Both the position numbers and the translations under genes were made by a program. Positions 1-10,680 of a DNA stretch of 64,000 nucleotides are shown piece after piece. The DNA comes from Bradyrhizobium zhanjiangense (GTDB taxonomy: Bacteria; Pseudomonadota; Alphaproteobacteria; Rhizobiales; Xanthobacteraceae), in NCBI RefSeq assembly GCF_004114935.1, contig NZ_CP022221.1, positions 3,307,001 through 3,371,000 on the forward strand, given 5' to 3'. Positions within the stretch are counted from its first letter, which is position 1. The number at the start of each line of letters is the position of its first letter. Below the pieces are notes generated by a model, which saw only the letters and a list, made by a program, of their open reading frames with translations, was not told where the DNA came from and searched no databases.

Positions 1-784
1 TCAGGGCGTCTGTGCCGACGCGATCGCGACGCTGGAAGGCATCACGCGGCAGGACGTCGACGCGCTCGGCCTCGAAAGCCAGAAACGTGCCGCGCATGCG
101 ATGGCAAATGGTCACTTCAAGAAGAGCCTCGTGCCTGTCCACCGCGAGGACGGCAGCCTTGCGCTCGACCATGAAGAATATCCGCGGCCGCAGACCACGA
201 TGGAGGGCCTCAGCAGCCTGAAGCCGGCGTTCCCCGCCATCGCCGACTATGCGCTCGATGACAAGGGCACGACCTATCGCGGCCTGATCCTGCAAAAATA
301 TCCGGACCTGAAGATCGACTTCGTGCACCACGCCGGCAACTCGTCCGGCGTCGTCGACGGCGCCGCCGCGATCCTGCTGGCCTCGCCGGCCTACTCCAAG
401 GCGCATGGCCTCAAGCCGCGCGCCCGCGTGGTGGCGATGGCCAACATGGGGGACTCGCCGACCCTGATGCTGAACGCGCCGGTACCGGCGACGCGCAAGG
501 TGCTGGCGAAGGCGGGGCTGACCGTCGACGACATCGACCTGTTCGAGATCAATGAGGCCTTTGCTGTGGTTGCGGAAAAATACATCCGTGATCTCGAGCT
601 CGACCGCGCCAAGGTCAACGTCAATGGCGGCTCGATCGCGCTCGGCCATCCCATCGGCGCGACCGGCTCGATCCTGATCGGCACCGTGCTCGACGAGCTC
701 GAACGGCGCGACCTCAAGCGCGGTCTCGTCACCATGTGCGCGGCCGGCGGCATGGCGCCGGCGGTCATCATCGAGCGCATCTAG
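1..784 (+). CDS. Acetyl-CoA C-acyltransferase (thiolase), 3' part
   Basis: The window begins inside this gene; the reading frame starts at base 2 and ends with TAG at 782-784, giving about 260 C-terminal residues. Thiolases condense or cleave acyl-CoA with CoA, in beta-oxidation or polyhydroxyalkanoate/acetoacetyl-CoA synthesis. Visible family motifs are NEAFA, NGGSIALGHPIGATGS (with the catalytic histidine of the GHP block) and the C-terminal CAAGGMAPA block carrying the second catalytic cysteine. The N-terminal acyl-accepting cysteine lies outside the window. The frame is intact and codon use is typical of the high-GC core. Substrate chain length cannot be read from this fragment. Confidence 0.93.
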   Translation, partial: QGVCADAIATLEGITRQDVDALGLESQKRAAHAMANGHFKKSLVPVHREDGSLALDHEEYPRPQTTMEGLSSLKPAFPAIADYALDDKGTTYRGLILQKYPDLKIDFVHHAGNSSGVVDGAAAILLASPAYSKAHGLKPRARVVAMANMGDSPTLMLNAPVPATRKVLAKAGLTVDDIDLFEINEAFAVVAEKYIRDLELDRAKVNVNGGSIALGHPIGATGSILIGTVLDELERRDLKRGLVTMCAAGGMAPAVIIERI

Positions 785-796
785 CTTCACTCTCTC

Positions 797-947
797 TCAC
801 CTCTCCCCGCTTGCGGGGAGAGGTCGGATTGCATCGTCAGATGCAATCCGGGTGAGGGGGACTCTCCGTGCGTCCGGCTGTCACCTTGAGCGCGGAAGCA
901 GCCCTCACCCCAACCCTCTCCCCGTAAGATCGGAGAGAGGGCGAGCA
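797..947. repeat. Intergenic palindromic repeat
   Basis: Just after the thiolase stop there are two perfect hairpins: a 10-bp stem at 801-822 (ctctccccgc with a 2-nt loop) and an 11-bp stem at 825-850 (cggattgcatc with a 4-nt loop). A related pyrimidine-rich segment follows around 901-945. The layout resembles the REP-like elements scattered through Bradyrhizobium intergenic DNA. It may also end thiolase transcription, although no clear T-run follows. Confidence 0.65.
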
Positions 948-1258
948 ACTGCGATGGCGGCAATACACCAATCTAGCCCTTATTTTTCAGGGCGAATCGC
1001 GACCGGCCTCCGCCAAAGAGGCCGGTCGTCGCTTGTCGAAAGCATCGAATCAGCTTTAGCAAGGTGGCTTGCGGGCCTTTGAAACAAGGCAAAAACCGCT
1101 GCCTGAGGCTCCTTTCGCTCCGGAAGCAGCTAAAATGCAGGGTTTTTTGTCACAGGGGGCCAAAAAAGCCCGTAAAAACGCGATAAAACTGTGCAGAAGG
1201 CTATAGGCCTTCGCCGCTTGGTCTAATATGCAACCGGCAACGAATCAGAGGAGACACG
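948..1258 (+). promoter_or_regulatory. Upstream region of the HU gene
   Basis: I see no gene here. There is a perfect 10-bp inverted repeat at 1001-1027 (gaccggcctc, 7-nt loop), then AT-richer sequence with short T-runs near 1143-1150. A good ribosome-binding site (agaggag, 1247-1253) precedes the HU start codon. The HU promoter must lie here, but I cannot name its -35 and -10 boxes with confidence. Confidence 0.4.
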
Positions 1259-1561
1259 ATGCCAACCCAAATGTCCAAATCGCAGCTGATCGAAAAGATT
1301 GCGACCGCCACCGAGCTTTCCAAGCGTGACGTCAAGAGCGTCATGGAGACGCTGACCGACGTCGGTCACAAGGAGCTCAAGAAGAACGGCCTGTTCCTGG
1401 TGCCGGGCTTCGCCAAGTTCGTGGTCATCAAGAAGCCCGCCACCAAGGCGCGCAAGGGCACCAACCCGTTCACGGGTGAAGAGATGATGTTCAAGGCCAA
1501 GCCGGCCCGGAAGATCGTCCGCGCCCGCCCGGTCAAGGCTGCCAAGGACGCCGTGGCCTGA
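1259..1561 (+). CDS. HU-family DNA-binding protein
   Basis: This is a 100-residue nucleoid-associated protein that would bind and bend DNA as a dimer. The N-terminal helices (about residues 6-45, starting MSKSQLIEKIA) and the beta-arm segment (GTNPFTGEEMMFKAKPARK, about residues 70-90) match the HU/IHF fold. The C-terminal tail is Lys/Arg/Ala-rich, and the length is slightly above the usual 90. The start is the ATG 6 bases after agaggag. It appears monocistronic, with a strong terminator 7 bases after the stop. The divergence from classical HupA/B, with a basic tail, fits the HU paralogues common in rhizobia. Confidence 0.93.
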   Translation: MPTQMSKSQLIEKIATATELSKRDVKSVMETLTDVGHKELKKNGLFLVPGFAKFVVIKKPATKARKGTNPFTGEEMMFKAKPARKIVRARPVKAAKDAVA

Positions 1562-1567
1562 CAACGC

Positions 1568-1600
1568 AAAGGCCCCCTCGGGTAGGAGGGGGCCTTTTAT
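1568..1600 (+). terminator. Rho-independent terminator after HU
   Basis: A perfect stem, aaaggccccctc pairing with gagggggccttt, surrounds a 6-nt loop and is followed by a short T-rich tract. It lies directly after the HU stop codon. Confidence 0.85.
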
Positions 1601-1633
1601 TTGGGGCTGCCGCGAGGGCTCGAGACGGAGGGC

Positions 1634-1789
1634 TCAACCCTTGCGGCGCTTCACCCGGACCGGGACCGGCTGAAGCCGCGGTCCTGGCGCCGCCAGGACA
1701 TCGCGAACCCGGTCGATGGCGCGATCGAGCAGCTGGCGCAGCCGCTGCGTTTTCCGTGATCGCTTCGCTCTTTCCAGCAATCCGCTCAT
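1634..1789 (-). CDS. Small basic protein downstream of lon
   Basis: This 51-codon frame starts with ATG 5 bases after the lon stop and ends with TGA. The product is short and Arg/Lys-rich, begins MSGLLERAKRSRKTQRLRQ, and has a helix-like leucine and arginine pattern. The purine-rich end of lon (ggcggag) could serve as its ribosome-binding site, so it would be the third gene of the hsp20-lon operon. I do not recognise the family. It may be a short protein co-made under heat shock or only an open frame of chance. Confidence 0.4.
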   Translation of the reverse strand: MSGLLERAKRSRKTQRLRQLLDRAIDRVRDVLAAPGPRLQPVPVRVKRRKG

Positions 1790-1794
1790 CGCAT

Positions 1795-4188
<2,394 letters not shown>

Positions 4189-4196
4189 GATCGACC

Positions 4197-4580
4197 TCAG
4201 GATTTGGCGAGGCGCAGCGCAACGCAGCCGTCCATCACGAAGCGGCTGATGGCGTAGCGGCCAAGGGGGAGCGCGATGCGCCGCTCGAAGCGGCCCTGCG
4301 GTAGCTCGAGCCGGTGGATGCGGGCGTTGCGAAGCTCCGGCGGAAGGGTGCGCTGGCCGGAGATGACGAGCGCGCCGTCATGGATCACCGTCTCGACATT
4401 GTCCGGATTGACGCCGGGAAGCGCGACCAGGATCAGGAGCTCATGCTCGGTTTCGAGCACGTCGATCGGCGGCTCCCAGCAGGCTTCCTGGCGGCCGAAC
4501 TGCTGGCGCAGCCGTTCGGCGCGGGTCAGCGAGTCCAGGGCTTCGGACAGCATCCAGTCGAGGGGATTTTTGGGTTGCAT
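4197..4580 (-). CDS. Hsp20/alpha-crystallin small heat-shock protein
   Basis: This 127-residue holdase chaperone would bind unfolding proteins and pass them to ATP-dependent chaperones or proteases. The alpha-crystallin domain spans about residues 38-125, with the signature ALPGVNPDNVE and the RFERRIALP strand. The N-terminal arm is short (MQPKNPLDWMLSEALDS) and the C-terminal I-X-I extension is not obvious. It is transcribed with lon, 8 bases apart, which suggests a capture-then-degrade pair. Upstream there is about 150 bp without another gene on this strand, where a heat-shock promoter would sit. Confidence 0.93.
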   Translation of the reverse strand: MQPKNPLDWMLSEALDSLTRAERLRQQFGRQEACWEPPIDVLETEHELLILVALPGVNPDNVETVIHDGALVISGQRTLPPELRNARIHRLELPQGRFERRIALPLGRYAISRFVMDGCVALRLAKS

Positions 4581-4733
4581 GATGCGGGCTCGGCGGTGGG
4601 AAAGGCTGCATATGGGGCCGGTTCCGCGGAAATCCAGCCCGACGATGCGGGCGTGCCATGCGCCATCGTGTGATCCCGAACAGGCAAACGCCGCGGCTCG
4701 GACCGCGACGTTTCGTCATTGCGCGGGTACGGC

Positions 4734-5300
4734 TCAGGCCGCCGCGCGGTACTCGTCTTCCGCTTCGAGGTTGATCACGGACGTCGCTAGCTCGGTCAGC
4801 GTGTGGTCGGTCGCCTCTTCCTCGTCCAACGTCTCCTGGAGCAGCCTCGCCGCATCCTGCATGCCGAGCTCCTCGGCCCAGGTCCGCAGCGTGCCGTAGC
4901 GGGAGATTTCGTAGTGCTCCACGGCTTGCGCCGCCGCGAGCAGACCGGCGTCGAGGGCAGGGGCGTTCTTGAATTCCTTCATGATCTCGGCGCCCTCGTC
5001 GGTAATGCCGTTGATGGCCTCGCAAGTCTTGCCACGTGCGGGCTTGCCCAGCATCTTGAAGACCTGGTCGAGACGTTTGACCTGGCCCTGGGTCTCGCGC
5101 AGATGCTTGTTGAAGGCCGCCGCAAGATCCTTCGAATGCGCAGCCTTGGCCATCTTCGGCAGCGTCTTGATGATCTTGTTCTCCGCGAAATAGATGTCCT
5201 TCAGCGTCTCCAGGAACAGGTCGCTGAGCATCTTCGGCGCCTGACGCGGTCGGCGCGCGGCGGTCTTCTTGGTTGTGCGTTTCTTCGCTCGTTTAGCCAT
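4734..5300 (-). CDS. DUF892 ferritin-like protein (YciE type)
   Basis: The ATG at 5300 follows a strong aagaggagg site and gives 188 residues, so I prefer it to an upstream in-frame start. A Lys/Arg-rich N-terminus (MAKRAKKRTTKKTAA) precedes a four-helix bundle of the DUF892 family. Typical elements are LKDIYFAENKI near residue 35, KHLRETQGQVKRL, and EHYEISRYGTL with acidic and histidine positions able to bind two iron atoms. Such proteins are stress-induced in many proteobacteria and their enzymatic role is unsettled. The basic tail could bind nucleic acid. It lies between the hsp20 operon and a small membrane protein on the same strand. Confidence 0.88.
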   Translation of the reverse strand: MAKRAKKRTTKKTAARRPRQAPKMLSDLFLETLKDIYFAENKIIKTLPKMAKAAHSKDLAAAFNKHLRETQGQVKRLDQVFKMLGKPARGKTCEAINGITDEGAEIMKEFKNAPALDAGLLAAAQAVEHYEISRYGTLRTWAEELGMQDAARLLQETLDEEEATDHTLTELATSVINLEAEDEYRAAA

Positions 5301-5413
5301 ACGTCCTCCTCTTGAGGTCACATCGGAAGGCGTCGCCTCCCTCAATCCTCAGGCGATCAAAGCCCTTTGAAAAACGAAAGTTCCAAACTGCAACCGGCGC
5401 TCACGGCGATCTC

Positions 5414-5620
5414 TCAGGTTGGATGCTTGTAGGGGTCCTCCTGCCGTTGCCGGGCCTCGGTGTTACGGTCGAGCTGCGCGCGTTCGCTGCGCCGCAGGCG
5501 TCCGGCCTTCATCACGCCGTAGACGAGGACCGCGCCGAGCAGGAAGGCTCCAATGAACCAGAGCCAGAGCAGGTTGGCCGAGAGATGGCCGAGCAGCATT
5601 CCGATTCCACTGTCGCTCAT
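5414..5620 (-). CDS. Small single-span membrane protein, unknown
   Basis: This is a 68-residue protein with one hydrophobic helix (about residues 10-36, including LLWLWFIGAFLLGAVLVYG) followed by a basic, charged cytoplasmic tail. A ggagacg site lies just before the ATG. I do not recognise a named family. It lies upstream of the DUF892 gene on the same strand and is divergent from the marC-type gene, with the two start regions only about 90 bases apart. Confidence 0.7.
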   Translation of the reverse strand: MSDSGIGMLLGHLSANLLWLWFIGAFLLGAVLVYGVMKAGRLRRSERAQLDRNTEARQRQEDPYKHPT

Positions 5621-5706
5621 TGATCGTCTCCAGTGATTTCCAAAATGGTTCTGCCGGGCTAAGTCAGTCCGCCTGCCATCGTTCCTTCCGCGGAGCCCCC
5701 CGAGAC

Positions 5707-6333
5707 ATGATCGATTTCGCCCTGTCGGCCTTCGTGACGCTGCTGCTGGTGGTCGATCCCGTCGGCCTTGCGCCGGCCTTTCTGGCCGCCACCGCCGGCA
5801 TGCCAGACAAGATCAAGCGAACGGTCGCGTTGCGGGCGCCGCTGATCGCCGCCTCGATCCTGGTCGTGATCGCGCTGGTCGGAAACGGCCTGCTCCGCCA
5901 GCTCGGGATCGGCATTCCCGCCTTCCAGATCGCCGGCGGGCTGCTGCTATTCGGTGTCTCGTACCAGATGATCTTCGGTGACCGTCCGCATCGCGAGGCC
6001 CGGGAGGCCGACAAGGCGACATCCGAGCATGCCTCAGATGTCGCGGTGTTTCCGCTCGCCATTCCCATGATGGCCGGCCCCGGCGCGATCGCGACCACGC
6101 TGCTGCTGGCGGGCGATGCCGGTTATGGGGCGAGGCTCGTGATCATCATCGCCGTGGTGCTCTCGGTCTGCCTGCTCTGCATGCTGTGCTTCGTCTCCGC
6201 GAGCCTGATCGCCCGCACTCTCGGGCGCACCGGAAATGCCGTGCTCTCGCGCGTGCTGGGCATGCTGCTCGCCGCCTATTCGGTGCAGTTCGTCATCAAC
6301 GGCATTGCAGCCGTTCGGGCGAACCTGTCGTAG
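5707..6333 (+). CDS. MarC-family integral membrane protein
   Basis: The ATG at 5707 gives a 208-residue protein that begins directly in the first membrane helix, which fits the family better than the longer upstream frame. About six hydrophobic segments are visible. The family signature DPVGLAPAF lies near residue 17, and polar turns such as RPHREAREADK separate the halves. MarC/UPF0056 proteins are inner-membrane proteins of unproven transport function. A cggag motif about 12 bases upstream is a fair ribosome-binding site. It stands alone between divergent and unrelated genes. Confidence 0.88.
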   Translation: MIDFALSAFVTLLLVVDPVGLAPAFLAATAGMPDKIKRTVALRAPLIAASILVVIALVGNGLLRQLGIGIPAFQIAGGLLLFGVSYQMIFGDRPHREAREADKATSEHASDVAVFPLAIPMMAGPGAIATTLLLAGDAGYGARLVIIIAVVLSVCLLCMLCFVSASLIARTLGRTGNAVLSRVLGMLLAAYSVQFVINGIAAVRANLS

Positions 6334-6498
6334 GGGGGGCGACAATCTGTTAATTTATTGATTTTACGGTTCATTTCGAGGAGCAGCGGATCCGTCGGCA
6401 AGATGGCGCCCGATCAGGTCGCTTTCGCTTGCACTGCGACATTGCTTTGCCGTACTTCCCCTCTGACGTTCATCGCCAAGAAGCCGAGAAGAAGAGAG

Positions 6499-6639
6499 AT
6501 GTCGATGACAGCGGACGAGCTCGACAAGAGACAGGCCATCATCGACGCCTGCCGCCGCATGAATGCGCTCGGCATCTACCAGGGCACCTCTGGCAATATC
6601 AGCGTCCGCATGGCCGGCTCCGGCCTGTCGGAAGGGTAG
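6499..6639 (+). pseudogene. Class II aldolase/adducin N-terminal remnant
   Basis: From ATG 6499 the frame encodes about 46 residues with the start of a class II aldolase (fuculose-phosphate-aldolase-like): KRQAIIDACRRMNALGIYQ followed by GTSGNISVR. It then runs into a stop instead of the remaining 150 or more residues with the metal-binding histidines. The ClC gene begins 12 bases later. This looks like a deletion that joined the aldolase start to new DNA. Confidence 0.75.
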
Positions 6640-6651
6640 GGCGGGCAGAAG

Positions 6652-8439
6652 GTGTTCGTTCGAATCAAACATCTGATCGATAGCAAGAGAACGAACCGCA
6701 CCATGGTTCGGCTGCGTGCCCTGCTGCGCAGCAACGAGTTCTACCTGATCCCGCTCGCGCTCGTGATCGGCACGCTGGCGGGCGCGATCGTGACGCTGAT
6801 GGCCGAGATCGCCCAGATCGCGCACGTCGTGATCTACGGCATCCCCATCGATGTTCGCCTCTCGTCCAATGCGAGCGTCAGTCCCTGGGCGGCGCTGATT
6901 GCGCCGGCGCTCGGCGGGCTTTCGCTCGGCATCATGGAATGGTCGCGGCGGCGCATGAAGATCTCGAACGCGGTCGACCCGATCGAGGCCAACGCGCTGC
7001 GCGGCGGCAATCTCTCGATGCGCGACAGCCTGGTGGTGTCGAGCCAGACCTTGATCTCCAACGGCTGCGGCGCTTCGGTCGGCCTCGAAGCCGGCTATAC
7101 CCAGATCGGCTCGGGTATCGCCGCGCTGCTCGGCAAGTTCTTCAATCTCCGCCGCAACGATATGCGCCTGATGGTCGGCTGCGGCGCTGCCGCCGCGATC
7201 GCGGCGGCGTTCGGCGCGCCGATCACCGGCGCCTTCTACGCCTGCGAGCTGATCGTCGGCGTCTATTCGGTCGGCAGTGCCGCCCCGATCCTGGCGGCCT
7301 CGCTCGCCGGCGCTCTGACCGCGCAATGGCTGGGCGGCGCGCCGTACTCGCTGGAGATACCGAAGGTCAGCGCCGTCGGTGTCGAGCAGTACCTGGCCCT
7401 GATCGGGCTCGCCCTCGTCACCAGCGGCGTCGGCATCGCCGTGATGCGCTCCTCGCCGACGTTCGAGCGCCTGTTCGCCTGGATGCCGGTCTGGCTGCGT
7501 CCGGTGATCGGCGGTCTCATCGTCGGCGGCTTCGCGATTGTCACGCCGCAGGTGCTGGCCGCCGGCCACGGCGCCATGGTGCTCGATCTCTTTCACGACA
7601 TGACGATCGGCTTGATCGCGCTGATCATCGCCCTGAAGGTGACGGCCTGCCTGGTCTCGCTCGCCTCGGGCTTCCGTGGCGGCCTGTTCTTCGCCTCGCT
7701 GTTCGTCGGCAGCCTGATCGGAAAGTTCTTTGCCGCGCTGCTGCTCTTGATCAGCCCGAACTTCGTGATCGATCCGCTGGTCGCGATGCTGACCGGCATG
7801 GCGACGCTCGGCGTCGCCATCGTCGGCGGCCCCTTGACCATGTCGTTCCTCGTGCTCGAGATGACGCGCAATGTCGACGTCACCGCCGTGGTGCTGGCCG
7901 GTTGCATCGTCACCTCGATCTGCGTCCGCTTCATGTTCGGCCACTCCTTCTCGACCTGGCGCCTGCACCTGCGCGGCGAGACCATCCGCAGCGCCAACGA
8001 CGTCGGCTGGCTGCGCAATCTCACCGTCGAGCGGCTGATGCGCTCGGACGTCGGCAAGGTGCCGTCGACCACGACGATCGCGGCCGTGCGCCGCGAATTC
8101 GCGCTGGGGTCGCGGCCCGGTATCGTCATCGTCAATAATGCGGACGAATATGTCGGCCTCGTCCTGCTGCCCGACCTGTTCTCCAGCGATCTCGACACCA
8201 TCGCCGACGAAATCCAGGTGATCGAGCTCGCCCGTCTGATCGACATCGTGCTGATCCCGGAAATGAACGTGAAGTCGGCGATGGCGGTGTTCGACGAGGC
8301 CGAAGCCGAGATGCTGGCGGTGGTCGATTCCACCGACAGCCGCAAGGTGGTCGGCTTCCTCACCGAGAACTTCGCGCGCCGCCGCTATGTCGAGGAGATC
8401 GACAAGGCGACGCGCGGCGTGCTGGGGGCGCTGTCGTAG
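6652..8439 (+). CDS. ClC-family chloride channel/antiporter with CBS domains
   Basis: The full-length frame (595 residues, GTG start; ATG 6703 is an alternative) has ten or more hydrophobic segments between residues 30 and 440, then a cytoplasmic part from about 455 with two CBS-like repeats (start VERLMRSDVGKVPS). The selectivity-filter region reads GASVGLEAGYTQ in place of the usual GREGPxxQ. It keeps the gating glutamate but changes the following glycine-proline. GAAAAIAAAFGAPITGAFYA is the neighbouring conserved block. It would move chloride or another anion across the inner membrane. The start overlaps the former aldolase locus, so its promoter may be inherited. Confidence 0.9.
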   Translation: MFVRIKHLIDSKRTNRTMVRLRALLRSNEFYLIPLALVIGTLAGAIVTLMAEIAQIAHVVIYGIPIDVRLSSNASVSPWAALIAPALGGLSLGIMEWSRRRMKISNAVDPIEANALRGGNLSMRDSLVVSSQTLISNGCGASVGLEAGYTQIGSGIAALLGKFFNLRRNDMRLMVGCGAAAAIAAAFGAPITGAFYACELIVGVYSVGSAAPILAASLAGALTAQWLGGAPYSLEIPKVSAVGVEQYLALIGLALVTSGVGIAVMRSSPTFERLFAWMPVWLRPVIGGLIVGGFAIVTPQVLAAGHGAMVLDLFHDMTIGLIALIIALKVTACLVSLASGFRGGLFFASLFVGSLIGKFFAALLLLISPNFVIDPLVAMLTGMATLGVAIVGGPLTMSFLVLEMTRNVDVTAVVLAGCIVTSICVRFMFGHSFSTWRLHLRGETIRSANDVGWLRNLTVERLMRSDVGKVPSTTTIAAVRREFALGSRPGIVIVNNADEYVGLVLLPDLFSSDLDTIADEIQVIELARLIDIVLIPEMNVKSAMAVFDEAEAEMLAVVDSTDSRKVVGFLTENFARRRYVEEIDKATRGVLGALS

Positions 8440-8450
8440 GGGCGCTCCGG

Positions 8451-8709
8451 CTATTGGCCTGGTTGAGGTGGGGGCGGCGACGAGGCAGGCCACGATCCGG
8501 CGGACCAGCGGCAACACCACGAGCAGCGTCGGGAAAGCGACGAGCCATGACAGCCCCCAGGCGCCGGGCCAGGTTGCCAGGAAGGCCGGCGTTGCGCCGA
8601 GGCTTCGCAGCGTCGAAATGACTGACACCACCGCCGTCATGAGGATGGACAGCACGAATGGCATCACGATCGGCGCATAGCGCGCCGGCAGTTTACGAAC
8701 CGCAATCAT
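8451..8709 (-). pseudogene. DUF2798 membrane protein with a one-base frameshift
   Basis: From ATG 8709 the frame encodes a typical DUF2798 protein of about 80 residues: start KLPARYAPIVMPF, then two hydrophobic helices separated by WPGAWGLSWLVAF. In the continuing frame there is no stop, and it runs antisense through the whole ClC gene. Removing one base from the five-G run at 8470-8474 (plus strand) restores a short end, PQPGQ, and a stop at 8451-8453, just outside the ClC gene. I therefore read it as a frameshifted gene. A sequencing error in the run is also possible. Confidence 0.65.
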
Positions 8710-8981
8710 CTGATTTCTTTCGAGGAAAAGGACGCGTCGATCACGGTGAACCTTCGAAAATGGCATCGATTCCGACGGCGTCGGTTGATGCGTTGGTTCA
8801 CGTGACACGCTTACGGCGACCGAAAAACGGCGCGGCCGTTCATTATCCGCTCAGGTTGGATGGTTCAAGCTGGATCTGATCGTTCGGTTTACAATCATTC
8901 AAGGCGTGGCAGATCGCCGCGATCAGGAAACCATTTCAGTGGTTTGCGCGCTACGTGAGGCTAGAATAGAGGAAGGTCAGA

Positions 8982-9389
8982 ATGAGTGAAGGGCCGATGA
9001 TTTCCGCAGCCCGCCGCAACATGGTCCTGGCCGCGTTCGCAAGCCTGGCATTGGTCGCAACCCCCGTATCGCCCTCGGCAGCGGCATCCTCAGCACCGGC
9101 CAAGACGGTGTCCGCAAAGGGTGTCACGGCAGGTCAGGGCTCCTCTGACGTCACTGATTTCAGCGCTGCCCGTCGCCGCCATTACTATCGACGCGGGCCA
9201 AACGCCGCAGGTCTCGCCTTCATGGGCATGGCGGCCGGTCTGATCGGAGGCGCGATCGCCGAGAGCCAGCGCCGCGAGTACTATGAGAACCGCTATTATT
9301 ATGGCCCAGGCCCTTACTACGGCGGCCCCGGCTATTACGGCGGCGGTCCTTATTACGGCGGCCCGCGCTACTATTATCAGCCATATTAA
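8982..9389 (+). CDS. Secreted Gly/Tyr-rich protein, unknown
   Basis: The product has 135 residues. A signal peptide (about residues 10-35, NMVLAAFASLALVATPVSP then SAAAS) is followed by a linker and a hydrophobic Gly/Ala segment (AAGLAFMGMAAGLIGGAIAE). The last 35 residues are tandem Tyr/Gly/Pro units (YYGPGPYYGGPGYYGGG). Similar Gly-Tyr tails occur in many small exported rhizobial proteins of unknown role. It could be exposed at or attached to the envelope. A strong terminator follows, so it is monocistronic. Confidence 0.82.
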   Translation: MSEGPMISAARRNMVLAAFASLALVATPVSPSAAASSAPAKTVSAKGVTAGQGSSDVTDFSAARRRHYYRRGPNAAGLAFMGMAAGLIGGAIAESQRREYYENRYYYGPGPYYGGPGYYGGGPYYGGPRYYYQPY

Positions 9390-9405
9390 GCGGTCGTTTT
9401 CGTCC

Positions 9406-9438
9406 AAAAGGGGTGGTGCTTTGCACCGCCTCTTTTTG
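9406..9438 (+). terminator. Terminator after the Gly/Tyr-rich protein gene
   Basis: An eight-pair stem (ggtggtgc with gcaccgcc, one G-T pair) around a ttt loop is preceded by an A-run and followed by tcttttt. It lies 17 bases after the stop codon. Confidence 0.8.
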
Positions 9439-10037
9439 CTGTGCGCCCTCTGTCAATCCTCGTTCGCGAAAATATTCCACTTTACCGAAATTCGGAATTG
9501 GCGTATTTGTCGCTTATCGCGGCTCACCCTTGAGCGGCGATCATGTGTCGTGATGATCGCAGAGTCGGGCTTGCGGTGGACGCGGCAGCGTCGGGCGCGA
9601 GAGCCAAGAGCAGGGCGGATTGCTCTCCGTGAGCCCTTAAGGTTTCGCGTGGACGGACGGCGCTGTCAGGTTTCGTCGCGCCAGCATTTCGATGGCAACG
9701 TGCACAACGCCGTCGAACCCTGCGGTGCCAACGAACCGCGCGTACGGCAAAACCGTATGGTCCTTGCTGCAAGCGATTTTTCGGCCTGTTGAAATCGCCG
9801 AAGCGCCTGAAGATAAAAGTATATTTCTGTTACTGCCGACGGGCGAGAGGCCCGTCCGAACCTGCTGGGCCCTAACAGGCCCTAGTTTCACGTGGCGCGA
9901 GCCGGTCCCGTCCCCTGTAAGCCCGGTTGCGTTGTGCGGCCTTCCTGCGGCCATTGGAACGCCGGGACCGGCACGATGTTAGATGGATTGTGCACCATCG
10001 CGGCGGCGCTGACCGCGCGCTGGATCGGAGGCAGCAC
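9439..10037. other. Gene-poor stretch at the left edge of the accessory region
   Basis: I see no supported gene in these 600 bases. Open frames exist on both strands, but they lack ribosome-binding sites and recognisable motifs. The sequence marks the change from compact core genes to scattered small genes, so an insertion boundary could lie here. No direct repeat or tRNA was found to prove it. Confidence 0.4.
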
Positions 10038-10229
10038 ATGATCATCGTGGACGAAGACGGCGAGATCATCGCCACAGCATCCGATGACCATACTCTAATC
10101 GGCGGCCACCACCGCCTCGCTGTGGCGGCCAGCCTTGGTAAAAAACTGTTCTGGCGACATACCGGCGAACCAGTGAAGCTTGATAACTTCTTCAAGCATT
10201 ATGGAAGTTCTCTTCGACATTCAGCCTAA
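10038..10229 (+). CDS. Small hypothetical protein
   Basis: The ATG at 10038 follows a clear cggagg site (10025-10030) and gives 63 residues, starting MIIVDEDGEIIATASDD and ending in a His/Ser tail. The protein is soluble, with a first half rich in acidic residues. I do not recognise the family. Codon use and the ribosome-binding site support a real gene. Confidence 0.55.
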   Translation: MIIVDEDGEIIATASDDHTLIGGHHRLAVAASLGKKLFWRHTGEPVKLDNFFKHYGSSLRHSA

Positions 10230-10478
10230 GCCGCTCGACGAGGGATAATGTCTCGCTCACTTGCCCTGCATCGTGTGCTGAGCAAGCGCCCAGTCAATCT
10301 TCGGCGCGCGCGCCCAGGTTACAGCCCATCGTGTGCCTGATCGCGCTCGCCGAAGCCGCCCTCTGCCCTGCCACGGTTCGGATCGCACTCATTGACCGCG
10401 TTTCCGCCAAGCGACGATCTCATCCTCGTGCCCCCGCTGAACCCCGATTACTTGCGCCGCTCCCCCCGGTCGTCGTCT

Positions 10479-10625
10479 TCAAGAATGTCCGCCCCACCGA
10501 TCAAGGACGTGCGGAAGGGACTGCTGTTCGGCCTCGTTGACGATCCGGCACCGTTCCCATGCCTCGGGCTCGATGTGCTCGTTGATTTCGGCTTCGACGC
10601 GCGCCCGCAGGTCGTTCGGGTCCAT
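10479..10625 (-). CDS. Small acidic helical protein, unknown
   Basis: From ATG 10625 this frame encodes 48 residues beginning MDPNDLRARVEAEINEHI, a helix-forming acidic sequence. The longer upstream frame looks non-coding. It would be divergent from the gene at 10681, about 55 bases away. The family is not recognised, and support rests on composition only. Confidence 0.35.
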   Translation of the reverse strand: MDPNDLRARVEAEINEHIEPEAWERCRIVNEAEQQSLPHVLDRWGGHS

Positions 10626-10680
10626 TGCGTCCAATTCCCAGCATCGCTGACCGAATGTTTTCCGGAACCACGGAGCGCGC

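Noticed and set aside
6364..8808. Open frame of over 800 codons antisense to the ClC gene
   Set aside because: Only the first 80 codons (DUF2798) look coding; the rest is an artefact of the missing stop.
9637..9954. Minus-strand frame of 105 codons
   Set aside because: No ribosome-binding site and no motif; only its last 40 codons look protein-like.
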